DNA from: Planctomycetota bacterium
Lineage (GTDB): Bacteria; Planctomycetota; UBA1135; UBA2386
NCBI GenBank assembly: GCA_020425885.1
Contig: JAGQRA010000984.1
Coordinates: forward strand, 1 to 6,518
DNA length: 6,518 nucleotides
Direction of reading: 5' to 3'
Shown: piece after piece, positions 1 through 5,756 of the stretch
How the letters are laid out: every line of letters begins with the position of its first letter
Position numbering within the stretch: the first letter of the stretch is position 1
Notes under the pieces: model-generated
Told to the model about the DNA's origin: nothing
Seen by the model: only the letters and a program-made list of their open reading frames with translations
Databases searched by the model: none
Made by a program: the position numbers and the translations under genes

Positions 1-64
<64 letters not shown>

Positions 65-68
65 TCTC

Positions 69-112
69 AAAAGCCCCGAGAACGGCCACCAAGGCTGTTC
101 TCGGGGCTTTTT
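69..112 (+). terminator. Rho-independent terminator of tRNA-Asp
   Basis: A 12-bp stem (72–83 with 97–108) continues into four more pairs (84–87 with 93–96, one G-T) closed by a 5-nt loop (ACCAA). It ends in a run of five T at 108–112. It starts five bases after the CCA, so it ends the tRNA transcript. The A run on the left arm could also let it work in the reverse direction. Confidence 0.92.
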
Positions 113-180
113 CTTGTTCAGAGGGGCGCCCGGCCAGGCTGCGGGGAAGCGGGGCTTTTCGGGCGGAATCGGGGCCAAGT

Positions 181-204
181 TGTAACCGCGGGTGTAACCG
201 CGGG
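181..204 (+). repeat. Perfect 12-bp tandem duplication
   Basis: TGTAACCGCGGG occurs twice back to back (181–192 and 193–204). One frame through it reads VTAGVTAG. A comparable 12-bp tandem pair lies on the other side of the methyltransferase gene at 1210–1233. Confidence 0.85.
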
Positions 205-355
205 GGCGCGAGGCGGTCTTGTGGCGAGGCGGCGCGGGGAGGGACGTGTCCTTGGGGCTGCTGCGCCGACGGCTGGTTGGAGCCCCGAGGCGTGGCGCAG
301 GCGAGGCGGCAATCGCGACCCTGGCGGCTGCGCCACCTGGTCTCGTTCCCATCTG

Positions 356-374
356 GCTTGCCAGGCGGGCAAGC
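356..374. repeat. Perfect 7-bp stem-loop upstream of methyltransferase
   Basis: GCTTGCC (356–362) and GGCAAGC (368–374) form an inverted repeat around the loop AGGCG. No T tract follows, so it is not an obvious terminator. It could be an operator or a leader hairpin, or chance in GC-rich DNA. Confidence 0.4.
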
Positions 375-469
375 TCGAGGGCATCGCGGAGACGCAGGAC
401 TAGGCTGGGAGTCCCCGGAGAGGGAGAGAGCGAACGCACTCAGGCGCACGGCCATCGCAGTGCGGCTCG

Positions 470-475
470 AAGGAG
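470..475 (+). promoter_or_regulatory. Ribosome binding site of the methyltransferase
   Basis: AAGGAG lies 7 bases before the ATG at 483. This strong Shine-Dalgarno sequence fixes the start at 483 (or the next ATG at 486) instead of the upstream extension of the open frame to 219, which reads as Arg/Gly-rich noise. Confidence 0.85.
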
Positions 476-482
476 CGCGGCG

Positions 483-1145
483 ATGATGCAGCTTGGGCTC
501 TTCCCGGTCGAACGTCGGTGCACGGATTGCAACCGTGAACTCGAGAACCAGGGCATCCCGTGCGGCTGTGGTGCTCTCCTGTGCGAGGCGTGCTACGACC
601 GAGTGCACCAAGACCATGGCGCGTCGTTCTCGGGGCTCGACGTCCACTTCTCGTCCGGGAGAAACGAGTGGTACACGCCGAGCTGGTTCCTCGACTTGGT
701 CGTTCGCGTGTTGGGTCGCATCGACCTGGACCCCTGTTCGAACAGCCGGACGGAGCCCAACGTGCCCGCCAGGCGACACTTCACGGTTCGCGAGGACGGA
801 CTGTCGAGAGCGTGGAGCGGGAGCGTGTTCATGAATCCGCCACACGGAGCACAGCTGAGCGCCTGGATTCGGAAGCTCAAGAGTGAGCACGAGGCGGGGT
901 CGGTCACGGATGCCCTGGCGCTTGTGCCGGCAAGGACCGACACGCAGTGGTTCTTCGAACTTCGTGCCTACCCGCGTTGCTTCGTCCGAGGACGGGTGAA
1001 GTTTCGCGGTGGAAGAAACTCGGCGCCGTTCCCTTCAGCAGTGTTCTACCTCGGGGCGCGCGTGGACCTGTTCTGCTCGACGTTCGCGAAGATCGGGGAC
1101 GTGTTCGAGTTGCGGGGGGAGGGAAGCGCTCGTCCCGGAAGTTAG
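483..1145 (+). CDS. Phage-type DNA N6-adenine methyltransferase with N-terminal B-box-like zinc cluster
   Basis: This is a 220-aa protein of the phage Dam family (DNA N-6-adenine-methyltransferase). Such enzymes transfer a methyl group from S-adenosylmethionine to adenine N6 in a short DNA target. Family landmarks are EWYTP at residues 62–66, DLDPCS at 81–86, the catalytic-type motif FMNPPH at 116–121, and a C-terminal block with LVPARTDTQWFF and NSAPFPSAVFYLG. The motif has His where DPPY/NPPY enzymes usually have an aromatic residue. Before the enzyme domain is a cluster C13, C16, C27, C29, C34, C37, H42, H45, which looks like a cross-braced zinc site of B-box type and is not part of the usual domain as I know it. 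A strong AAGGAG precedes the start. Such genes are common as orphan methyltransferases in prophages and other mobile elements, where they may protect DNA from restriction or mark it. No restriction partner is visible here. Confidence 0.87.
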   Translation: MMQLGLFPVERRCTDCNRELENQGIPCGCGALLCEACYDRVHQDHGASFSGLDVHFSSGRNEWYTPSWFLDLVVRVLGRIDLDPCSNSRTEPNVPARRHFTVREDGLSRAWSGSVFMNPPHGAQLSAWIRKLKSEHEAGSVTDALALVPARTDTQWFFELRAYPRCFVRGRVKFRGGRNSAPFPSAVFYLGARVDLFCSTFAKIGDVFELRGEGSARPGS

Positions 1146-1201
1146 GAAAGCAGGAAGAAGATGACGTAAGGAGCTGTGAAACCAGCGGTTTACGGGATTG
1201 G

Positions 1202-1363
1202 GAGGGCGAAGCGTGCAGGCCAGCGTGCAGGCGGGAGGAGCACGAGCTGGCACTTCTAGTCACTCTGTGGCCGCAGCTCGGCGACTCGCTCCGCGGAGCG
1301 ATCCTGAATCTCGTCAAATCGGCGGCGGAGATGGCGCGACACGACCGAGAGGGTCAGCGATGA
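1202..1363 (+). pseudogene. Possible C-terminal remnant of a mobile-element protein
   Basis: This frame reads ...EEHELALLVTLWPQLGDSL... and ends ...NLVKSAAEM... before a TGA at 1361–1363. The pattern 'ELA-hydrophobic-WP-x-L-x3-R-x-IL-x-LV' looks like a helical tail I associate with hypothetical and recombinase-related proteins of integrated elements; this is memory, not a search. There is no ATG, GTG or TTG in frame after the methyltransferase stop, and the same frame upstream runs through the methyltransferase gene as a shadow. So it is either a decayed or frameshifted gene end, or chance. In the neighbouring frame the tandem repeat reads VQASVQAG, which would fit a frameshift near 1235–1245. 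Confidence 0.28.
1210..1233 (+). repeat. 12-bp tandem duplication (one mismatch)
   Basis: AGCGTGCAGGCC (1210–1221) is followed at once by AGCGTGCAGGCG (1222–1233). They differ only in the last base. It lies about 65 bases after the methyltransferase stop. Confidence 0.8.
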
Positions 1364-1520
1364 CCCTAGAGCGAGGTGCGGTCCTGACTTCATTCGCGAG
1401 ACAGAGCTCGACGACTAGTTCCATGTTCTTGTGGGGTGCCGCTACGCGAATCGTGCTCCGGCCGCGAACGCAGGCCACCTGGCGCTGGTCTCCTGATACG
1501 CGAGATGGGATGCTCGGTCG

Positions 1521-2084
1521 ATGCTCAAGCCGAACGTCGACGCGGCCTTCCGGCGACTCGTTGCCGCCCTCGTGGGGCCAGAGCCACTGCCAGCGGGAGG
1601 ATCGGCAGCGGTGGCCGCGATCGCGATGGGCGTCGGCCTCGGTATCAAGGTGACCCGCATCTCGAGTGCTGGTTCGGCAGGCCTTGGCCACACACAGCAT
1701 CGACTCGAAGCCATCCTCGAATGGATGCTTCCTGAGTTCACCGAGGACTGTGCTGCGTTCTCGAATCTGCTCGATGTCCTCCGGCGGCCGCAGGATGACA
1801 CGGCCCGCGAAGCGGGGCTCGAGAAAGCGTGGCGGGATGCCACCGCGGCTCCTGTTCGCGTCGCAACCGTGGCGCGCGAAGTCGAGGCTCTGCTGGCAGG
1901 TTGCGGCAACGAGGTCAAGGCGAGCGTGCGCGCCGACCTCGGGGCTGCGCTCGAACTCGTGCGAGCCGGTCGACGCATCGCCGAGGTCAACGCGCAGGAG
2001 AACGCCCAGCGCCTCGACCCGCAGCTCGCCCGCGAGTTGCTCGCTCCGCTTGACCGAGGAAAGGGATCGGCCGGAGCGGGATGA
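1521..2084 (+). CDS. Formiminotransferase-cyclodeaminase (FTCD-C/FchA)-like protein
   Basis: This 187-aa protein resembles the stand-alone cyclodeaminase/methenyltetrahydrofolate cyclohydrolase domain (FTCD C-terminal family), a helical enzyme of one-carbon folate metabolism. The evidence is the N-terminal signature PLPAGGSAAVAAIAMGVGLGIKV (residues 22–44, the usual P-x-P-G-GGS-x-A-A block). A middle segment with paired helices (REAGLEKAWRDATAAPVRVATVAREVEALL) and the C-terminal GNEVKASVRADLGAALELV plus AEVNAQENAQ blocks also fit. The length is close to the family's roughly 200 aa. An in-frame TGA lies nine codons before the ATG, so this start is the first available. The ribosome site is weak. 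The usual GN-x-N-SVSD-type segment is diverged here (GNEVKASVRAD), so activity on folate is uncertain. It converges with norR, with 21 bases between the stops. Confidence 0.65.
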   Translation: MLKPNVDAAFRRLVAALVGPEPLPAGGSAAVAAIAMGVGLGIKVTRISSAGSAGLGHTQHRLEAILEWMLPEFTEDCAAFSNLLDVLRRPQDDTAREAGLEKAWRDATAAPVRVATVAREVEALLAGCGNEVKASVRADLGAALELVRAGRRIAEVNAQENAQRLDPQLARELLAPLDRGKGSAGAG

Positions 2085-2101
2085 CCTCGATCGCGCGTGA
2101 G

Positions 2102-2118
2102 CGGGCTACTTGAGCCCG
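2102..2118. terminator. Stem-loop between convergent genes
   Basis: CGGGCT (2102–2107) and AGCCCG (2113–2118) form a perfect 6-bp hairpin with a 5-nt loop. It sits across the norR stop codon, in the only gap between the two convergent genes. There is no T tract, so intrinsic termination would be weak. Confidence 0.35.
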
Positions 2119-3644
2119 AGCCGTCGCGCGAGTCGGTGCAGGTTGGCGCGCGCGAGCCCGAGTTCGCGCGCCGCCGCAGACCAGTTGCCGTCGTTGGCGG
2201 CCACGGCCTGTCGGATTCTCGTGCGTTGGTATTCCGCGACCGAGTCACGCAGGTTGAGCCGAGGTCCGTCCGGCGACCTGTCGTCCGGGCTCGCTGGTGC
2301 GGCGCCGGTTCCATGAGACATGTCGAGATCCGTCGCGGCAACGAGCACGCGTTCGCCGGGGGCGATACGCGCGGTTCCACGAAGCACGGCACGTGAAACC
2401 ACGTTCTCGAGCTCGCGGACGTTGCCGGGCCAGTCGTTGTCGGTCATCACGTCGAGAGCCACCGGCTCGAAGCGCACCGGCCCGCAGCCGAGTCGGCGGC
2501 GGCATTCGTCGGCGAAGTGGCCGGCGAGCTGCGCGATGTCTTCACGGTGATCGCGGAGCGGCGGCACATGGATGCGGCCGACATCGAGCCGATGGAGCAG
2601 GTCCGCCCGGAAGTGGCCGGCCTCGACCTCCGCATCGAGGTCGCGGTTGGTGGCCGCCAGCACTCGAACGTCGACGTGTTCGGGATGGTCGGCCCCGACG
2701 CGCTGCAGCTCGCCATCCTGGAGGATCCGCAGCAGCTTCGGCTGGACGTGCAGCGGGATCTCGCCCACCTCGTCGAGGAACAAGCTGGCCCCGTCGGCGA
2801 CCCCGAACTTGCCGGCGCGTGCGGTCTCTGCGCCCGTGAACGCGCCTTTCACATGGCCGAACAGCTCGCTCTCGGTGATCGACTCCGGCAGCGCGGCGCA
2901 GTTGGTGTAGACCAACGGGCGGTCGCAGCGTCGCGAGTGCGCGTGCAAGGTGCGAACGACGAGTTCCTTGCCGACGCCGGTCTCGCCGGTCACGAGAACG
3001 GGGATGTCGGCCCGCGCGAACAGGTCGATCTCCTCGCGCAGGTGTCGCATCGCACCGCTGTTGCCGATCAGCACGCCGCCGCGGCGCGCCAGCGCATCCC
3101 GGATGAGGTCCCTGGACACCAGTCCTTCGCGGGTCGCCTTGTCCTCGAGCGCCGAGATCAGATCGATCGTGCGCAGCGCGGCGCCGGCCAGCGCGCCCAG
3201 ATGCTCGAGCATCCGGTCGTCGAGATCGTCGAACGCGTGCGGGTCGAGAGCGTCCGCGGTCAGCACGCCGACCAGCTGGCCATCGACCCGTAGCGCGCAG
3301 CCGAGGCAGGCGTGGACTCGATGGCGTGGATCGCTGCCGATGTGGCCATCGAACGGATCGGGCAGGTCGCTGTCGGCGTCGAAGCGCACCGGGCCCGGCG
3401 CGGCGCAGATCCGTTGCAGCCTCGGGTGCTCGGCCATTCGGAGTCGCCGGCCCAGCAGGTCCGGGGACAAGCCGGTCTCCGCGATGGGTTCGAGCATGTC
3501 GTCGCGCACCCGCAGCAGCGCGGCGGCGTCCGATCCGAGGGCGTCGCGCGCGGCGTCGACCAGTCGCTGCGCGCGGGCCGCGGTCGGCATCGACGCGCTC
3601 ATGTCGAGCGCAACCGGCAACAGAGCTTCGAGCGAAGGCGTCAT
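2106..3644 (-). CDS. norR: NorR, nitric-oxide-sensing sigma-54 activator
   Basis: This 512-aa protein has the full NorR layout. An N-terminal GAF domain (about 1–165) is followed by an AAA+ domain with Walker A GETGVGKE (220–227), GAFTGA loop (267–272) and Walker B LFLDE (288–292). A Fis-type helix-turn-helix (about 485–510, NWSAAARELGLARANLHRLA) closes it. In E. coli NorR a mononuclear non-haem iron in the GAF domain binds NO and relieves inhibition of the ATPase. The residues proposed there, as I remember them (R75, D96, D99, H111, C113, D131), are all present at the same numbers here, in HPRL, LPDPFDG, VHAC and LTAD. N-terminal alignment with E. coli NorR supports the ATG at 3644. The protein should bind the enhancer dyads in the divergent intergenic region and drive sigma-54 transcription of ric-fdxA. 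One dyad covers its own start codon, which suggests negative autoregulation. The E. coli target norVW is not in this window. Confidence 0.94.
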   Translation of the reverse strand: MTPSLEALLPVALDMSASMPTAARAQRLVDAARDALGSDAAALLRVRDDMLEPIAETGLSPDLLGRRLRMAEHPRLQRICAAPGPVRFDADSDLPDPFDGHIGSDPRHRVHACLGCALRVDGQLVGVLTADALDPHAFDDLDDRMLEHLGALAGAALRTIDLISALEDKATREGLVSRDLIRDALARRGGVLIGNSGAMRHLREEIDLFARADIPVLVTGETGVGKELVVRTLHAHSRRCDRPLVYTNCAALPESITESELFGHVKGAFTGAETARAGKFGVADGASLFLDEVGEIPLHVQPKLLRILQDGELQRVGADHPEHVDVRVLAATNRDLDAEVEAGHFRADLLHRLDVGRIHVPPLRDHREDIAQLAGHFADECRRRLGCGPVRFEPVALDVMTDNDWPGNVRELENVVSRAVLRGTARIAPGERVLVAATDLDMSHGTGAAPASPDDRSPDGPRLNLRDSVAEYQRTRIRQAVAANDGNWSAAARELGLARANLHRLARRLGLK

Positions 3645-3656
3645 CGAACGGACAAC
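3640..3656. promoter_or_regulatory. Putative NorR enhancer site I
   Basis: GTCATC-N5-GACAAC is a 17-bp dyad centred at 3648, about 129 bp before the predicted ric transcript start. It covers the norR start codon (CAT at 3642–3644), so NorR bound here could also repress its own gene. It matches the consensus GTYRTC-N5-GAYAWC shared by two further sites. Confidence 0.65.
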
Positions 3657-3658
3657 AA

Positions 3659-3675
3659 GTTATCGAAGCGACATC
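3659..3675. promoter_or_regulatory. Putative NorR enhancer site II
   Basis: GTTATC-N5-GACATC is a 17-bp dyad centred at 3667, 19 bp from site I and 24 bp from site III. It has the same arrangement and spacer length as the other two. Confidence 0.65.
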
Positions 3676-3682
3676 ATCATCT

Positions 3683-3699
3683 GTTGTCCAGGTGATAAC
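3683..3699. promoter_or_regulatory. Putative NorR enhancer site III
   Basis: GTTGTC-N5-GATAAC is the most symmetric of the three dyads, with one mismatch between half-sites. It is centred at 3691, about 86 bp before the predicted transcript start. Confidence 0.7.
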
Positions 3700-3750
3700 G
3701 GCCTACGCATCGCGTTGTTTGTTTGCAGTGGTTTACGTCGTTCGTGCAGG

Positions 3751-3766
3751 CGGCACGGGCCTTGCT
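3751..3766 (+). promoter_or_regulatory. Sigma-54 (-24/-12) promoter of ric-fdxA
   Basis: CGGCACG-GGCC-TTGCT differs from the consensus TGGCACG-N4-TTGCW only at the first base. The invariant GG (3752–3753) and GC (3764–3765) are separated by exactly 10 bases. It lies downstream of three enhancer-like dyads and upstream of ric, with a predicted transcript start near 3777 and a leader of about 40 bases. A sigma-54 promoter facing away from norR fits NorR control of this operon. Confidence 0.88.
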
Positions 3767-3816
3767 CCCAGCTGGTCAAGCAAGCTCCCAACGCCGCGCT
3801 GGCGGCCCCGAGATCA

Positions 3817-4503
3817 ATGACGACCACCCGACCGATCAGTCCTTCCGACACCCTGGCCGACCTCGCCACCAGCCGGGCCGGCGCCTCGCGCGTGTTCGCG
3901 CGCCACAACCTCGACTTCTGCTGCCACGGCCAGGTCAGCCTGGCCGAGACCTGCGGCAAGAAGGAGATCGACATCGACGCGCTGATCGGCGAGATCGAGG
4001 CCGAGGAGCGTCGCGGCGATTCGTTCGAGCGGTGGGATCAGCGGCCGCTCGGAGAGGTGATCGACCATCTGCTCACGCGCTTCCACGAACCGCATCGTCA
4101 AGAGCTGCCGCGGCTCTGCGAGATGGCGGCTCGAGTCGAGAAGGTCCACGGCGACAAGCAGGCCTGTCCGAATGGGCTCGCCGCCCTGCTCCACCAGCTC
4201 ACAGCCGAGTTGAACCTGCACATGCAGAAGGAGGAGCAGATCTTGTTCCCCATGATCGGGCGCGGCGACGGCAGCCTGGCCACCGGCCCGATCCAGGTGA
4301 TGGAGCAGGAACACGTCGACGCCGGCGCGCAGCTCGAGCAGATCCGTGAGCTGACGAACGACCACACGCCGCCGCCCGAGGCCTGTGGCACCTGGCGCGC
4401 GCTGTATCTCGGTCTGGCCGAGTTCGAGCGTGACCTGATGCAGCACGTGCACCTGGAGAACTACGTGCTGTTCCCGCGTGCCTTGCAAGCCGAGCAGCCA
4501 TGA
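3817..4503 (+). CDS. ric: RIC/YtfE-type di-iron protein, repair of iron centres
   Basis: This 228-aa protein belongs to the RIC family (E. coli YtfE, Staphylococcus ScdA). These di-iron proteins restore iron-sulfur clusters damaged by NO or oxidants and have been linked to NO reduction. The N-terminal DUF542 domain (about 8–65) has the CC-x-G motif at C35, C36 and G38. The hemerythrin-like four-helix domain follows, with candidate iron ligands H84, H135, H166 and H210 and carboxylates E139 and E214, spaced as in YtfE. The length is close to the usual 220 aa. The ATG at 3817 starts a sequence matching the family N-terminus; the open frame upstream is only the norR shadow and the leader. The Shine-Dalgarno is poor. 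Its stop overlaps the ferredoxin start (ATGA), so the two are translationally coupled, and both sit behind the sigma-54 promoter. Confidence 0.94.
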   Translation: MTTTRPISPSDTLADLATSRAGASRVFARHNLDFCCHGQVSLAETCGKKEIDIDALIGEIEAEERRGDSFERWDQRPLGEVIDHLLTRFHEPHRQELPRLCEMAARVEKVHGDKQACPNGLAALLHQLTAELNLHMQKEEQILFPMIGRGDGSLATGPIQVMEQEHVDAGAQLEQIRELTNDHTPPPEACGTWRALYLGLAEFERDLMQHVHLENYVLFPRALQAEQP

Positions 4504-4841
4504 CGCACGTCGTCGCCGAGCCCTGCGTCAACTGCAAGTTCACCGACTGCGTCGAGGTGTGTCCGGTCGACGCCTTTCGCGAGGGCGAGAACTGTCTGGT
4601 GATCAGCCCCGATGACTGCATCGACTGCACGCTGTGCGTGTCGCAGTGTCCGGTCAGCGCCATCTACATGGAGGGTGACCTGCCCGAGAAGTGGGCCGAG
4701 TGGCTGGAGTTCAACGCCCGACTCAGCCGCGTCTGGCCGGTCATCACCAGGCAGAAGGAGCCCCTCGCCGAACACGAACGATGGTCGACCGTCGAGGACA
4801 AGCGAGCCGAGCTGTCGGAGACGCCCGGCGAGGGCGATTGA
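4500..4841 (+). CDS. fdxA: 7Fe ferredoxin (3Fe-4S plus 4Fe-4S), FdxA type
   Basis: This 113-aa ferredoxin is of the Azotobacter FdI/FdxA type, a soluble low-potential electron carrier. By comparison with that family, C9, C17 and C50 would hold the 3Fe-4S cluster and C21, C40, C43 and C46 the 4Fe-4S cluster. C12 matches the extra free cysteine of Azotobacter FdI, and C32 is an additional one. Conserved blocks are CKFTDCVEVCPVDAF, the ISPDDCIDCTLC segment and the C-terminal extension with WP-x-IT-x-K-x-PL. The start overlaps the ric stop by four bases (ATGA), so it is almost certainly co-transcribed and coupled with ric. This places it in the NO response; an inferred role is supplying electrons to RIC or to cluster repair. 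Confidence 0.94.
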   Translation: MTHVVAEPCVNCKFTDCVEVCPVDAFREGENCLVISPDDCIDCTLCVSQCPVSAIYMEGDLPEKWAEWLEFNARLSRVWPVITRQKEPLAEHERWSTVEDKRAELSETPGEGD

Positions 4842-4898
4842 CGTTTGTGTGAAGTGGAAGTTCGCTGATTGGGCACATCTTCGAGCCGACCAAGACCG

Positions 4899-5687
4899 AT
4901 GACCGACGAAGCGGACCCTGGCGCGATGAAAGACGTTCTCGCGCTGCGCGAACGAGCCAAGGAGCTCCGTTGCCTCTACGCGATCGACACGGCGATTTCC
5001 GACCGCGGTCAGGCGCCGTCGAGGGCGTTCCTGCGCGTGCTTCAGGAGATCCCCGCGGGCTGGCAACGGCCGGATTCGGCCGGCGCGCGGATCGTCTACC
5101 TCGGTCGCAACTACGTCGGGCCGGGATTCGCGTCCGACGGGCAGATGATTTCGGAGCCGATCCGGATCTGGGGGACCGACGTGGGCACGATCGCGGTGAG
5201 CGAGCGTCTCGAGATCGAGCCGCCGTTCGTTCTCGAGGAGGTGGAGCTTCTGCGTCGCATCGCCAGACGCCTGGGGGAGTACCTGGAGTGGAAGCACACG
5301 GAGTTGCTGGGCGAGCGGACATCCCCGACGTCAGCGCATTGGGCCTGGCGTCAACGTTTCGCGGAGGCCCTTGCTGACAGCATGGACGTCGAGCGATTTG
5401 GAGTATCGCGTGTCTACCTCGGCGGGAGTACGGCGCGAGGCGATGCAAGGTCCGGAAGCGACATCGACCTTTACATCCGCTGCCACGGCTCGGAGCAGCA
5501 GCGGGAAGAGCTCGCTGTCTGGATCGAGGGCTGGAGTATTTGCCTTGCACAAGTCGCGCTGCAGCAGACCGGCGAGTCGTTCCCCGGAGGCATTCTGAAT
5601 GTTCAGTGGCTCGAGGGCGAACCTGGCATTTGGCAACGAGGCGAGTTGGTAGAACTATCACTCCGGCGACCGCCTTCGATCGAGTGA
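4899..5687 (+). CDS. GAF-like sensor domain fused to polymerase-beta-type nucleotidyltransferase
   Basis: This protein has 262 aa from the ATG at 4899; an ATG at 4926 (253 aa, starting just before VLALRERAKELRCLY) is equally possible, and neither has a good ribosome site. Residues about 11–135 match the sensor domain (RAKELxCLY, IPAGWQRPDSAGARI, FVLEEVELLRRIARRL) that I remember from proteins linked to PEP/pyruvate-dikinase-like enzymes. Residues about 148–240 form a minimal nucleotidyltransferase with GGSTARG (175–181) and SDIDL (187–191), whose two Asp would bind metal. The third acidic residue expected near GxLDV is Asn here (N234). Such domains transfer a nucleotide to a protein or small molecule; the substrate is unknown. 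It lies 57 bases after fdxA on the same strand, so read-through from the NorR-controlled promoter is possible. Confidence 0.74.
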   Translation: MTDEADPGAMKDVLALRERAKELRCLYAIDTAISDRGQAPSRAFLRVLQEIPAGWQRPDSAGARIVYLGRNYVGPGFASDGQMISEPIRIWGTDVGTIAVSERLEIEPPFVLEEVELLRRIARRLGEYLEWKHTELLGERTSPTSAHWAWRQRFAEALADSMDVERFGVSRVYLGGSTARGDARSGSDIDLYIRCHGSEQQREELAVWIEGWSICLAQVALQQTGESFPGGILNVQWLEGEPGIWQRGELVELSLRRPPSIE

Positions 5688-5715
5688 ACGCGTTCCTAAC
5701 CCGCCAGAGCTTTCG

Positions 5716-5742
5716 CAGGCGCCACCGATCGAATAGCGCCTG
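5716..5742. terminator. Stem-loop downstream of the nucleotidyltransferase gene
   Basis: CAGGCGC (5716–5722) and GCGCCTG (5736–5742) form a perfect 7-bp stem with a 13-nt loop, 28 bases after the stop. There is no T run on either strand, so it is only a possible transcript end. Confidence 0.35.
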
Positions 5743-5756
5743 TAGGAGCTGTATTC

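Larger units (their letters stand above)
113..469. other. Non-coding stretch between tRNA terminator and methyltransferase
   Basis: I see no gene with a believable start or family resemblance here; the open frames read as low-complexity Arg/Gly/Ala-rich shadows. It contains a 12-bp tandem duplication (181–204) and small dyads: TGGCG/CGCCA at 322–335 with a 4-nt loop, and GCTTGCC/GGCAAGC at 356–374 with a 5-nt loop. The methyltransferase promoter probably lies in this stretch, but I cannot pick out convincing -35/-10 boxes. Confidence 0.5.
1146..1520. other. Gene-poor stretch between methyltransferase and cyclodeaminase-like gene
   Basis: No complete gene is visible. The stretch holds a 12-bp tandem duplication (1210–1233) and a start-less frame ending at 1363 that may be the remnant tail of a mobile-element protein. 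The part from 1364 to 1520 shows nothing recognisable and no clear promoter for the downstream gene. Confidence 0.45.

Noticed and set aside
219..482. 88-residue N-terminal extension of the methyltransferase frame
   Set aside because: Arg/Gly/Ala-rich noise; a strong AAGGAG sits 7 bases before the ATG at 483.
1176..1259. Short GTG-started 27-codon frame after an AAGGAG
   Set aside because: The spacing from AAGGAG to GTG is only 2 bases and the product is short, basic and unrecognisable.
1442..2392. 316-residue minus-strand open frame
   Set aside because: Antisense to the cyclodeaminase-like gene and overlapping the end of norR; composition typical of a shadow frame.
3700..3750. A classic GT-N7-AC NorR box or an IHF site between enhancer and promoter
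   Set aside because: I checked the GT positions in this stretch and found none with AC seven bases later; the best IHF-like match had several mismatches.
2950..3816. Long plus-strand open frame running through norR into ric, which would add about 289 residues to RIC
   Set aside because: It is the antisense shadow of norR plus the leader and promoter; RIC homology begins at the ATG at 3817, downstream of the sigma-54 promoter.
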